NCBI GenBank assembly: GCA_020852035.1
Contig: JADZBR010000254.1
Location: 1-22,499 of the forward strand
Source: Caulobacteraceae bacterium
GTDB taxonomy: Bacteria > Pseudomonadota > Alphaproteobacteria > Caulobacterales > Caulobacteraceae
Length of the DNA: 22,499 nucleotides
Direction: 5' to 3'
Below the pieces are notes generated by a model. That model was not told where the DNA came from, did not search any database, and saw only the letters and a list, made by a program, of their open reading frames with translations. Below, in pieces: positions 8,632 through 15,733 of this stretch. The translations under genes were made by a program, and so were the position numbers. Positions within the stretch are counted from its first letter, which is position 1; the number at the start of each line of letters is the position of its first letter.

Positions 8632-10767
8632 ATGGTGGGGTCTCGCAGCCTTTTCGGCCTGACGCTGGCGTCGCTGCTGCTCGCCTCGGGCGCGGCGCGA
8701 GCTCAGCAGGCGTGTCCGCCCCGTCCGACCTCGCCGCCCTCGCCAACCTCCGGCGCGGCCACCGCGCCCCGCTCGCCCGAGGCGCGCGCGCTTGCGGTGG
8801 TCGATCAGGCCTATGATCAGGGGCGCCTCGAAGAGGCTGTCACGGGCTATCAGCGCCTGATCAATCGCTATCCACGGATGGGTGACGATTCCCAGCGGGC
8901 CAAGCTGCGTCTTGCCCGGGCTTTGACCCGACAGGGTCAATATGAGCGCGCCATCGAATTGGCCAACGAGGTCGCCCGCGCCCCCGCGACTCCACGACTG
9001 GGCGAGCAGGGGGCATACTATGCCGCCGCCGCCGCGTGGGACCGCGACGCCGCGGTCGGCGAAGCGGCCTACGACTCGGCCGAGGCCCTGGTGCGCGCCG
9101 GCGACCCGGCCGCGGGCGAGCGGGCCTTTCAGGCCCTGCTCACCCATCCTTGCCCCGTGCGGCCAGATTTTTATTCCCGGGTCAATCTACGGCTGGCGGC
9201 CTTGGCCCTGCAACGACAGGCGACCGATGAGGCGCGGGCGCGGCTGAACGCGGCGGGTCCCGCCTCGTCGGACCGTCTCAACGAGCGCGCCGATGTCCTG
9301 CGCGACCGGCTGGTCCAGACCGAGCGGGACGTCGCCCTGATGGAAGCCACCGCGCCGGCAGATGCTCAACGTCAGGCCGGCGACTTCGTCGGCGCCGCGG
9401 GCACCCGTCGCGCGGCGCTACAAGGCCATCCCCAGGCCAGCGCGGACGTGCGCGTCCGCGTGAGCCTGGATATCGCTGACGATCTCTCACGCGCCGAACG
9501 CTTCGACGAAGCTCTTGCGACCGTGCAGCAGATTCCTCCGGAAGGCATGACCCCGCAATCGACCGAGCGCGTTCGGGCTACCGAAGCGACCATTCGTGAG
9601 CGCCAGCAAGTGTCGCTGGCCCGCACCCGACTGGCTGAGGCCGACGGCCTGCGCGCCGCCGGCCGGGGCAGCCAGGCTCTCGCCGCCTATGATGCGATCA
9701 TCAACGACGACCAGGTTCCTCCCGCGTGGCGCCAGCGCGCCGCCTTGCGCAAGTCGGCGCTCTACCGGGGCCGCGACGACTTCCGTCCCGCGCGTGAACT
9801 GGCGCAAGGCGTGGCGGCGGCGCCTGCCGACGACAGCGTGGCCGAACTCGCCAAGCGCTCGCTGGAGGCCATCGCCGCCGATACGCCCCTGAATATGATC
9901 CGCGGCTATGTGCAGGCCGGCCTGGTTTACGACAGCAACGCACCGGCTGAAACCGCGGCGATCCGCGGCGAAGACGAGGACCTGCCCTATCCGCCCGACC
10001 AAGACTTCGAGGATACAGCCCTCAGCCTCCTGGCGTCGGTCGAGTATCGCCGTCGCCTGACGGACGACTATGACTACCTGCGGGTGCTGGGCGGCCTTGC
10101 CTTCGTCAAGCAGTCGGACCTTGAGGATCTCGACCGGCTGAGCCTGACCCTGCGCGCCGGCCCGGTTTTGCGCGTCGGGGACAATGATGCGATCTTCACT
10201 GGGGGCGTTTTGGCTGGCGCCACATGGCGCGGCGGCGACTGGCTCTATGATGACGGCGGCGTCTACGCCGAATACGGCCGCCGGTTCGGCGACTGGCGGG
10301 TGCTGGGAAGCTACAGCCTCTTCCACCGCAACGACACTCGCAACGAGTACGATGGCTGGCGCCACCGCGCCGAACTTACCGCCTCGCGGCAGGCTGGCGG
10401 GTTCGGTCCCGCCGTCTCCATCGAGATCGGCACGGACGAGGCCGAGCTGGCCGAGCGCGCTTCCTGGTCCTACGGTCTGGGCGGCGCCTACGGATGGCGA
10501 CTGGGCGCCACAGAGCGCTCCGTCTACGGCCTTGAGGTATTTGGCAACTACCGTCATGTGCGGTTCGATGACGACAGTCTGTTCGGCAATGGCCGGATCG
10601 ATCGCCGCGAGGACGACCGCTGGCGCTTCGGGGCCGCACTGGAGGCGGTGATCCTGCGCCAGACCGTGCTGCGCCTTGAGTATTCACGGCTCGACATCAA
10701 CTCCAATGATCCCTTCCGGGAGCGAGACAACAACCGGATCGGCGTCAGCGTGCGGCGGCGGTTCTAG
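8632..10767 (+). CDS. TPR plus outer-membrane beta-barrel exporter (AlgK-AlgE-like, single chain)
   Basis: 711 residues. A Sec signal peptide (1-24, likely cut after ARA) has no lipobox. Residues about 45-420 are Ala/Arg-rich helical TPR-like repeats. From about 425 (GYVQAGLVYDSNAPAE) to the end the sequence alternates aromatic and charged residues like an outer-membrane barrel of roughly 14-16 strands. It finishes in VRRRF with the C-terminal Phe expected for BAM insertion. In Pseudomonas the periplasmic TPR scaffold (AlgK, a lipoprotein) and the porin (AlgE) are separate. Here one gene fills that slot, as in BcsC of the cellulose system or PgaA of the PNAG system. A Slam-type barrel fold is an alternative family label. 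AGGGGGG at 8621-8627 is the ribosome-binding site, and 21 nt separate it from alg44. Confidence 0.82.
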   Translation: MVGSRSLFGLTLASLLLASGAARAQQACPPRPTSPPSPTSGAATAPRSPEARALAVVDQAYDQGRLEEAVTGYQRLINRYPRMGDDSQRAKLRLARALTRQGQYERAIELANEVARAPATPRLGEQGAYYAAAAAWDRDAAVGEAAYDSAEALVRAGDPAAGERAFQALLTHPCPVRPDFYSRVNLRLAALALQRQATDEARARLNAAGPASSDRLNERADVLRDRLVQTERDVALMEATAPADAQRQAGDFVGAAGTRRAALQGHPQASADVRVRVSLDIADDLSRAERFDEALATVQQIPPEGMTPQSTERVRATEATIRERQQVSLARTRLAEADGLRAAGRGSQALAAYDAIINDDQVPPAWRQRAALRKSALYRGRDDFRPARELAQGVAAAPADDSVAELAKRSLEAIAADTPLNMIRGYVQAGLVYDSNAPAETAAIRGEDEDLPYPPDQDFEDTALSLLASVEYRRRLTDDYDYLRVLGGLAFVKQSDLEDLDRLSLTLRAGPVLRVGDNDAIFTGGVLAGATWRGGDWLYDDGGVYAEYGRRFGDWRVLGSYSLFHRNDTRNEYDGWRHRAELTASRQAGGFGPAVSIEIGTDEAELAERASWSYGLGGAYGWRLGATERSVYGLEVFGNYRHVRFDDDSLFGNGRIDRREDDRWRFGAALEAVILRQTVLRLEYSRLDINSNDPFRERDNNRIGVSVRRRF

Positions 10768-10769
10768 AG

Positions 10770-11942
10770 GTGGATTCGGCAGGCGTTCTATCTCGAAGAC
10801 ACCTGCTGAGCGTTTCGGCGATCGGCGGCGCAGCGCTGACCATGGGCGGCTACTGGAATCCCCGCAGCGACCTTGCGTTCGCGCCCCCCTTCGACCCGGT
10901 TTCGGTCTCCGAATACACGCGGGCGCGCACGCCCGACGATGTGATCGAGCCGGTGGTGTCGCTCGACAACCGTTCGCGCTACGAGGCCAGTGACGAGACC
11001 CGCTCGATCGTGGATCCCGACCGCGACGCTGACTATGAGCAGAGTGTCGCGCCCCTGCGGCAGTTCTCCGAGGCGGTCGTTCGCCTGGCCAACCGGTTCG
11101 TGGCTTCCGGCGGCCAGAACCTGAAAGCCGCCAGCGAGGCCGCTGGGCATTTGAGGACCTGGGCCAAGGCTGGGGCCCTAAGCGAGATCCGTTCGGTTCC
11201 GGCCCAGTTGAACCGCTCGACGACGCTCTCAGCTGCTGGCTTGGCCTTCCTGCAGATTCGCCCCGCGCTGGACCTGGAAGATGAGGATCTGGGCCTCATC
11301 GCCGACTGGTTGCGGACCACCGCCTCCGCCTTGGTCGACCATTACAGTTCCGCCGATGTCGACCGGAACTCAACCCGCAATAACCACCGCTACTGGGCCG
11401 GCCTGGCCGCCGCCGCCGCTGGCCTGGCGTCCCGCGACCGCAACATTTTCGAGTGGGGCATGGACGCCTGTTGGTCCGGCATAGGGCATGTCACCGAGCT
11501 CGGAGCCCTGCCGCTTGAGCTGGATCGTGGCAAGCGCGCGCTGTATTACCATGCCTACGCCACCGGGCCGCTGGTGATGCTGGCCGAGATCAGCGCGCGC
11601 AATGGACGCGACCTCTATCGCGGCGGCGACGGGGCCCTGCACCGACTGGTCGCCTTCACCCTGGCCAATCTCGACGATCCTCGCCAGATCGAGCGCTTGG
11701 CCGGCAGCCCGCAAGAACCGCTCGGCCAAGACGGAACGCCCTTCGCCCCGCACCAGATCGCCTGGCTTGAGCTCTACGATCGACGCTTTCCTGCGCGCAA
11801 CCGCTGGCGCGGTCGGATGCAGGATTTGAGGCCGTTCGCCTTCACCGCCCTGGGCGGCAACCTGACGCTGCTCAGCGGCGCAGGCCGTGAGCCGCGCTCG
11901 TCCGCGGCGGTTTCGTCGACGTTGAGAGGTCGCCAGACATGA
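10770..11942 (+). CDS. algL: PL5-family mannuronate (alginate) lyase with a twin-arginine signal
   Basis: 390 residues, GTG start 2 nt after the exporter stop. The N-terminus SRRHLLSVSAIGG with a hydrophobic stretch is a Tat-type signal. The AlgL signature NNHRYW gives N205 and H206. R253 and Y260 (DRGKRALYYHAYATGPL) sit 47 and 54 residues after the His, the same spacing as the catalytic Arg and Tyr of Pseudomonas AlgL. The enzyme cleaves polymannuronate by beta-elimination. Periplasmic AlgL clears polymer that fails to be exported. The Tat signal is unusual, because characterised Pseudomonas AlgL has a Sec signal. Its stop overlaps the algA start (ATGA). No ATG upstream of the RR motif fits, so GTG is the best start. 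Confidence 0.87.
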   Translation: MDSAGVLSRRHLLSVSAIGGAALTMGGYWNPRSDLAFAPPFDPVSVSEYTRARTPDDVIEPVVSLDNRSRYEASDETRSIVDPDRDADYEQSVAPLRQFSEAVVRLANRFVASGGQNLKAASEAAGHLRTWAKAGALSEIRSVPAQLNRSTTLSAAGLAFLQIRPALDLEDEDLGLIADWLRTTASALVDHYSSADVDRNSTRNNHRYWAGLAAAAAGLASRDRNIFEWGMDACWSGIGHVTELGALPLELDRGKRALYYHAYATGPLVMLAEISARNGRDLYRGGDGALHRLVAFTLANLDDPRQIERLAGSPQEPLGQDGTPFAPHQIAWLELYDRRFPARNRWRGRMQDLRPFAFTALGGNLTLLSGAGREPRSSAAVSSTLRGRQT

Positions 11943-13051
11943 GTTCCCGCATTGTCCCGGTCATCCTCTCGGGTGGGGCGGGCTCGCGCCTGTGGCCGCT
12001 GTCGCACGAAGGCAGCCCCAAACAATTCCTGCCGCTGGTGACGGACCGCACCATGCTGCAGGAAACCGCGCTGCGGACCAGCGGTGATCGGCGCTTCGCG
12101 CCGGTCGTGGTGGTCGGCAATGCGGACCATCGGTTTGTGATCGCCGAGCAACTGCGGGCCTGCGGCGCAGAGGTCTCGCGCATCATACTGGAACCTGAGG
12201 GCCGCAATACCGCTCCGGCCTGCGCCGCCGCGGCCTTGGTCGCTCTGCGCGACGATCCTAACGCCCTGATCCTGATCATGCCGGCCGACCATGTGGTGCG
12301 TGACGAACTCGCCTTCCTGCGAGCGTTGGACATCGGCGAGCGAGCGGCGCGAGCGGGCGCTTTTGTGCTCTTCGGGATCACGCCCTCCTACCCGGCGACG
12401 GGCTATGGCTACATCCGGCGCGGCGCGTACCTGCCCGAAGCGGCCGGCGTATGGAAGGTCGATGCTTTCGTCGAAAAGCCCGATGCGGCACGCGCCCAGG
12501 ACTACCTCGACAGCGGCCTCTATTCCTGGAACAGCGGCATATTCCTGCTGCCGGCCGCGGCCTATGTCGATGAGCTGGCCCGGCTGGAGCCTAAAGTCCT
12601 GGAGGCGGCGCGCAGCGCTGTCGCGGCCGCCGACGAGGACGCCGACTTCCTGCGTCTCGACCCCGAGGCCTGGAGCCAGAGCCCCTCGATCTCCATCGAC
12701 TATGCGGTGATGGAGCGCACGGCCGCCGCCGCCGTGGTGCCGGCTGACATCGGCTGGACTGACGTGGGAGCGTGGTCGGCCCTTTGGGACATCGGAGAAC
12801 GGAGCGAAGCTGGCAACATCACCGTGGGCGACGCCTTCGCCCACGAGGCCCAGGACTGCTACCTGCGCAGCGAGGGCCCGCTGATCGCCGCCTCCGGGGT
12901 CAAGGATCTGATCGTGGTGGCGACGAGCGATTCTGTGCTGATCGTCCCGCGCACTGACGACCAGCGGGTCAAGCCGCTCCTGGATGCATTGCGTCTCGCT
13001 GGCCTGGCGGTTGCAGGAAAAGGGGCGTCTCCGCCGAGGGGTGGCTCATGA
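11939..13051 (+). CDS. Mannose-1-phosphate guanylyltransferase (GDP-mannose pyrophosphorylase), monofunctional
   Basis: 370 residues. It makes GDP-mannose from mannose-1-phosphate and GTP, feeding AlgD. The nucleotidyltransferase signature is GGAGSRLWPLS (11-21), followed by SPKQFLPL. MPADHVV, YGYI, FVEKPD, WNSGIF, SIDYAVME and GWTDVGAW appear in the family order. Pseudomonas AlgA and ManC-type enzymes are about 480 residues, with a C-terminal cupin phosphomannose isomerase. That domain is absent here: after residue about 335 only a short tail remains. The first step (fructose-6-P to mannose-6-P) must therefore be made elsewhere, plausibly by the AGE-family gene at 15734. Both ends overlap neighbours by ATGA, so it is translationally coupled. 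Confidence 0.9.
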   Translation: MSSRIVPVILSGGAGSRLWPLSHEGSPKQFLPLVTDRTMLQETALRTSGDRRFAPVVVVGNADHRFVIAEQLRACGAEVSRIILEPEGRNTAPACAAAALVALRDDPNALILIMPADHVVRDELAFLRALDIGERAARAGAFVLFGITPSYPATGYGYIRRGAYLPEAAGVWKVDAFVEKPDAARAQDYLDSGLYSWNSGIFLLPAAAYVDELARLEPKVLEAARSAVAAADEDADFLRLDPEAWSQSPSISIDYAVMERTAAAAVVPADIGWTDVGAWSALWDIGERSEAGNITVGDAFAHEAQDCYLRSEGPLIAASGVKDLIVVATSDSVLIVPRTDDQRVKPLLDALRLAGLAVAGKGASPPRGGS

Positions 13052-13257
13052 ACATCCAGATCTCGACCGAACTGGCGGTCGGCGCAGCGCCGGCGCTCGG
13101 CGATTTCGCGGTCTGCCTGGACCACGTCGTCGACGGCCGTTGGCTCTGGCGGCTGATTGATCTGGATGGCGCGGCCGCCGCCAGCGGCGCTGAGCTCACG
13201 CAGGGCGAGGCTTTGCAGGCCGCCGCGACCGCCGCCCGATCCATCGCCAAGTCCTAG
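13048..13257 (+). CDS. Small unknown protein, last gene of the alginate operon
   Basis: 69 residues, not recognised. The ATG overlaps the algA-type gene's stop (ATGA), so translation is probably coupled. It has no signal peptide or membrane segment. The sequence has a likely beta-rich N-terminal half with WLWRLIDLDG (31-40) and a helical alanine-rich C-terminal half (about 50-68). The GC-rich third codon positions match the genes upstream. The stop TAG (13255-13257) interlocks with the stop of the convergent epimerase. Position suggests a role in alginate metabolism, but no function can be assigned from sequence. Confidence 0.68.
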   Translation: MNIQISTELAVGAAPALGDFAVCLDHVVDGRWLWRLIDLDGAAAASGAELTQGEALQAAATAARSIAKS

Positions 13258-15119
13258 GTCGGAAACGCGAAGTCCTCGCTGCCGTACACCCCGATCAGAT
13301 CGACGTTGTAGGGTCCGCCGTCGGCCAAGTCGGTCAGATAGGCCGAGTTGGACTGAGCATACATGCCAAGGTTGGCCTTAGCCGCCTCAGCCAGCAGCCA
13401 GCCGACCATCGCCGCCTTCGCCCCTAGGTCGTCGCCGCCATAGGCGTAGAAGTAGTCCGCCCGCGTCGCGCTCTGGCCGCCGATCTGCACCGGCGCGCCA
13501 AGGATTTCGTTGATCTTTTCGTCTGTGGGAACGCCTCCGAAGATTTCAGCGTAGGCGGCCTTGGCCGCCGAGGCGAAGGTCAGCGCGCCGTAGGTTTCGT
13601 TGAACCCGGCCTGACCTTCGCCGACGCGTCCGAGATTGACCGCGAAGTTGATGAACCGGTTCTCAGTGTTGAAAAACTGGTAGTAGTCCGAGTTGAGGTT
13701 GTTGCCGTTCGGTCCCTCTGGATCGACCAGGAAATCCAGCCCAGCCGCCGTCGGCGTGCGACCGGTGAAAAACTCGTAGCTCATCGTCGCCACCGATGTG
13801 GTGCCGTCCGCCAACTCCACAGTGAGGGCGAGCGCCATGGAGATCGAAATATCCCCGTCGGCCAGCTGTTGGGCGATTTGCAGAGCGCCCGGGGTGTCGT
13901 CGGTCCGCAGGATGTTCTCGAAATAGAGCCCCAGCGCAGGATCGAGCGGGGGCGAGACCGTCCCGCCGAGGTATCCGACGTAGACGGTGTTGGTGCTGCC
14001 AGATGAGTCCGACAGCGGCAGAAGCCCGATGCCGACCGTCGATCCGGTCGACAGATTGAAGTAGGAAGCGTTGCCGAAACTGGAATCGGACTCCTCCATC
14101 ACCGCGATGGCGTGACCGTCGATACGGTTGTCGGTTACCGTATTGCCGCTCGCCGCCCACAGCTTGTCGGTGCCTTGCGTTCCCTCCCGGTCGTCGTATT
14201 CGTGGATGCGCACACCGGCGCCGCCGTTGTCGTGAATCCAGTTGCCGGTGATCAGATTGTCCTGCGCGCCGAAGATCGAGACGCCACCGGACGCGTTGCC
14301 ATAAATCTCCACTCCCTCGACGGTCACCTTCTCGGAGAGCTTGATCTCGATGCCATAGCGGCCGTTGTCATAGACCGCGCCGCCCTCGATCTTGACGTCA
14401 TAGATGAACGGCCGGTCCTCACTGCCCTTCTGGATGGCGATGCCGTGAAGGGCGTTGTCATAAGCGACGTTGTTCTTCAGCAGGACGTCGTGGCTGCTTG
14501 TGACGATGTTGAACCCGTAGCGCCCGTTGGCGTAGGCGACGTTGTTCTCCAAGATCACATCCGAGCAGAAGTCGATGGTGAAGCCGTCTCCCAGATTGTG
14601 GTGGGCGACACTGTCACGGATCGTCAGGTTCTTGGTCTGCTCGTGCGGGTCGAAGGCGTAGCGCGAGACATTCATGATCTCCACGCGCTCGACCAGGATA
14701 TTGTAGTCGTATTCGGGCGAGCCGGGTTCGACGCCACAGAAGAAGCCGTCGATATCCCCCGAATTTTTCTGATGGTTGCCATCGATGGTCAGGTCGCGAA
14801 TGACCACGTCGTGGGTGACTTCTCCGGCCGGGGTGCGAACCACGCCGGTGATCTTGTTGTCCTCGCCGTCGCGCACCTTCAGCACCGACACGCCCATGCC
14901 TTCGCCGGCGAGGGTGACGTTGTCGCGAATCTGCAGGGCGCCATCGGAGGCGTCGCCGGTGCGCGAGTGGACGAGGTAGACCCCGGCCGGGATGTAGACG
15001 ACCCCGCCGCCCGCCGCATAGGCCGCGTCCAACGCCGCCTGGATGGCGGCGGTATCGAGGGTTGACCCGTCGCCCTTGGCGCCGAAGTCCTTCACGTTGA
15101 AGGTCTGGGGCTCGGCCAT
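13254..15119 (-). CDS. Mannuronan C5-epimerase with a C-terminal RsaA-like surface-anchor domain
   Basis: 621 residues, complete. Residues 1-375 form one AlgE-type A-module starting FNVKDFGAKGDG. The motif YAFDPHEQT supplies Y154, D157 and H159, with D183 in DGFTIDF, so the epimerase catalytic set is intact. YAF replaces the more usual YGF. Residues about 380-621 are a helical domain (SYEFFTGRTPTAAGLDFLV at 447-465, TENRFINFAVNLG at 485-497, ending DLIGVYG) that resembles the Caulobacter S-layer protein RsaA N-terminus, which binds LPS O-antigen. The same domain begins the large protein at the window's right end. There are no RTX repeats and no Sec signal, so the export route is unclear. It is convergent with the alginate operon. 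GGGCGGTGA precedes the ATG as a weak ribosome-binding site. Confidence 0.9.
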   Translation of the reverse strand: MAEPQTFNVKDFGAKGDGSTLDTAAIQAALDAAYAAGGGVVYIPAGVYLVHSRTGDASDGALQIRDNVTLAGEGMGVSVLKVRDGEDNKITGVVRTPAGEVTHDVVIRDLTIDGNHQKNSGDIDGFFCGVEPGSPEYDYNILVERVEIMNVSRYAFDPHEQTKNLTIRDSVAHHNLGDGFTIDFCSDVILENNVAYANGRYGFNIVTSSHDVLLKNNVAYDNALHGIAIQKGSEDRPFIYDVKIEGGAVYDNGRYGIEIKLSEKVTVEGVEIYGNASGGVSIFGAQDNLITGNWIHDNGGAGVRIHEYDDREGTQGTDKLWAASGNTVTDNRIDGHAIAVMEESDSSFGNASYFNLSTGSTVGIGLLPLSDSSGSTNTVYVGYLGGTVSPPLDPALGLYFENILRTDDTPGALQIAQQLADGDISISMALALTVELADGTTSVATMSYEFFTGRTPTAAGLDFLVDPEGPNGNNLNSDYYQFFNTENRFINFAVNLGRVGEGQAGFNETYGALTFASAAKAAYAEIFGGVPTDEKINEILGAPVQIGGQSATRADYFYAYGGDDLGAKAAMVGWLLAEAAKANLGMYAQSNSAYLTDLADGGPYNVDLIGVYGSEDFAFPT

Positions 15120-15439
15120 TCACCGCCCTTTCGTCTAGGCCCGCCGCGGTCGGTGCGGAGGCGATGATACACAGCTATCCAGATCCGCCGGGGCGACGCC
15201 CACGCAGCCTCGGCGATACGCCAAAAAGCGCTGATTTCTGTCGGAACAAGGGCCGTCACGCGCCCTCTTCGCGCCCGCGACAAACTATCTCACCAACTGA
15301 CCACGCAGCCGACCTGCGCGCCCACGCGTTACCCCTGGCGCGGGATCGGTTCTAAGCACGCCTTGGCAACGATCCCGTAAGTTTTCGCCTGGAGGATGAA
15401 CGCAAAGCTGCCCGAATCAGCATGTTCAAGGAACCTGTG
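15120..15439. promoter_or_regulatory. Divergent intergenic region between the epimerase and a small ORF
   Basis: About 320 bases with no confident gene. It should contain the promoter of the minus-strand epimerase (toward 15120) and that of the small plus-strand ORF. A 14-codon ORF, ATG 15396 to TGA 15440, has GGAGG touching its start (15391-15395) and a stop that overlaps the next ATG as TGATG. The zero spacing makes its translation uncertain. I found no convincing sigma-70, sigma-54 or ECF promoter. Confidence 0.45.
15428..15433 (+). promoter_or_regulatory. Ribosome-binding site deciding the start of the small ORF
   Basis: AAGGAA lies 6 nt before ATG 15440, a normal spacing. The in-frame ATG at 15422, six codons upstream, has no such element. 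The site therefore favours 15440 as the start. Confidence 0.55.
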
Positions 15440-15676
15440 ATGAATTTCGCCGCCACACAGTCGGGTCATATCCTGCGGATAAGCGAGTTCGGCGCGGAGA
15501 TGCTGACCCTTCTCGACGCGCGCAAGCTGGAGGATGTCTTTCAGACTCTGATTCTGCAGCACGAAGGCGATATCCAGGAGGCGGCCCTACGCCGCGCGGC
15601 GATCAGCTTGACCGGCGCGATCATGGCGGTACAGGAAATGTCCCTTCCGCCCCGCGGCGCGGCCACGCTCCACTAG
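15440..15676 (+). CDS. Small unknown protein
   Basis: 78 residues from ATG 15440 (84 if the in-frame ATG 15422 is used). Not recognised. It has no signal peptide or transmembrane segment. The sequence reads as a short beta segment (FAATQSGHILRISEFG) followed by mostly helical, acidic and alanine-rich stretches up to about residue 70. Third codon positions are GC-rich like the neighbouring genes, which supports it being coding. It lies 57 nt upstream of the AGE-family isomerase on the same strand, so the two may be co-transcribed, although a GC-rich hairpin lies between them. Function cannot be assigned. Confidence 0.55.
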   Translation: MNFAATQSGHILRISEFGAEMLTLLDARKLEDVFQTLILQHEGDIQEAALRRAAISLTGAIMAVQEMSLPPRGAATLH

Positions 15677-15692
15677 CGCAATCTGCGGCGCT

Positions 15693-15718
15693 TCGGGTCC
15701 GGCCGCCGTCCGGCCCGA
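15693..15718 (+). other. GC-rich hairpin before the AGE-family gene
   Basis: TCGGG-T-CCGG and CCGGCCCGA form a 9-bp stem with one bulged T around a 7-nt loop. No T-run follows, so it is not a classic intrinsic terminator. Its position 16 nt before the TTG start could influence mRNA stability or translation of the isomerase. Confidence 0.4.
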
Positions 15719-15724
15719 CGCCTT

Positions 15725-15729
15725 GGAGG
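15725..15729 (+). promoter_or_regulatory. Ribosome-binding site for a TTG start
   Basis: GGAGG lies 4 nt before TTG 15734 and is the main support for this rare start codon. No ATG or GTG lies in frame near it. Confidence 0.55.
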
Positions 15730-15733
15730 CGGC

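Noticed and set aside
9487..10557. 356-residue minus-strand frame
   Set aside because: It is antisense to the TPR/barrel exporter, with no recognisable motif or ribosome-binding site.
11774..12844. 356-residue minus-strand frame
   Set aside because: It is antisense to the lyase and the pyrophosphorylase, both of which have clear family motifs.
14112..15065. 317-residue plus-strand frame
   Set aside because: It is antisense to the A-module of the second epimerase and has the same DGDV/VVGD shadow pattern as the frames opposite the first epimerase.
15092..15283. 63-residue minus-strand frame upstream of the epimerase
   Set aside because: It overlaps the start of the epimerase in another frame, is Arg/Trp-rich and has no plausible ribosome-binding site.
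15362..15380. Possible sigma-54 promoter beginning TTGGCA
   Set aside because: The -24 GG is present, but the position expected for GC at -12 reads GT.
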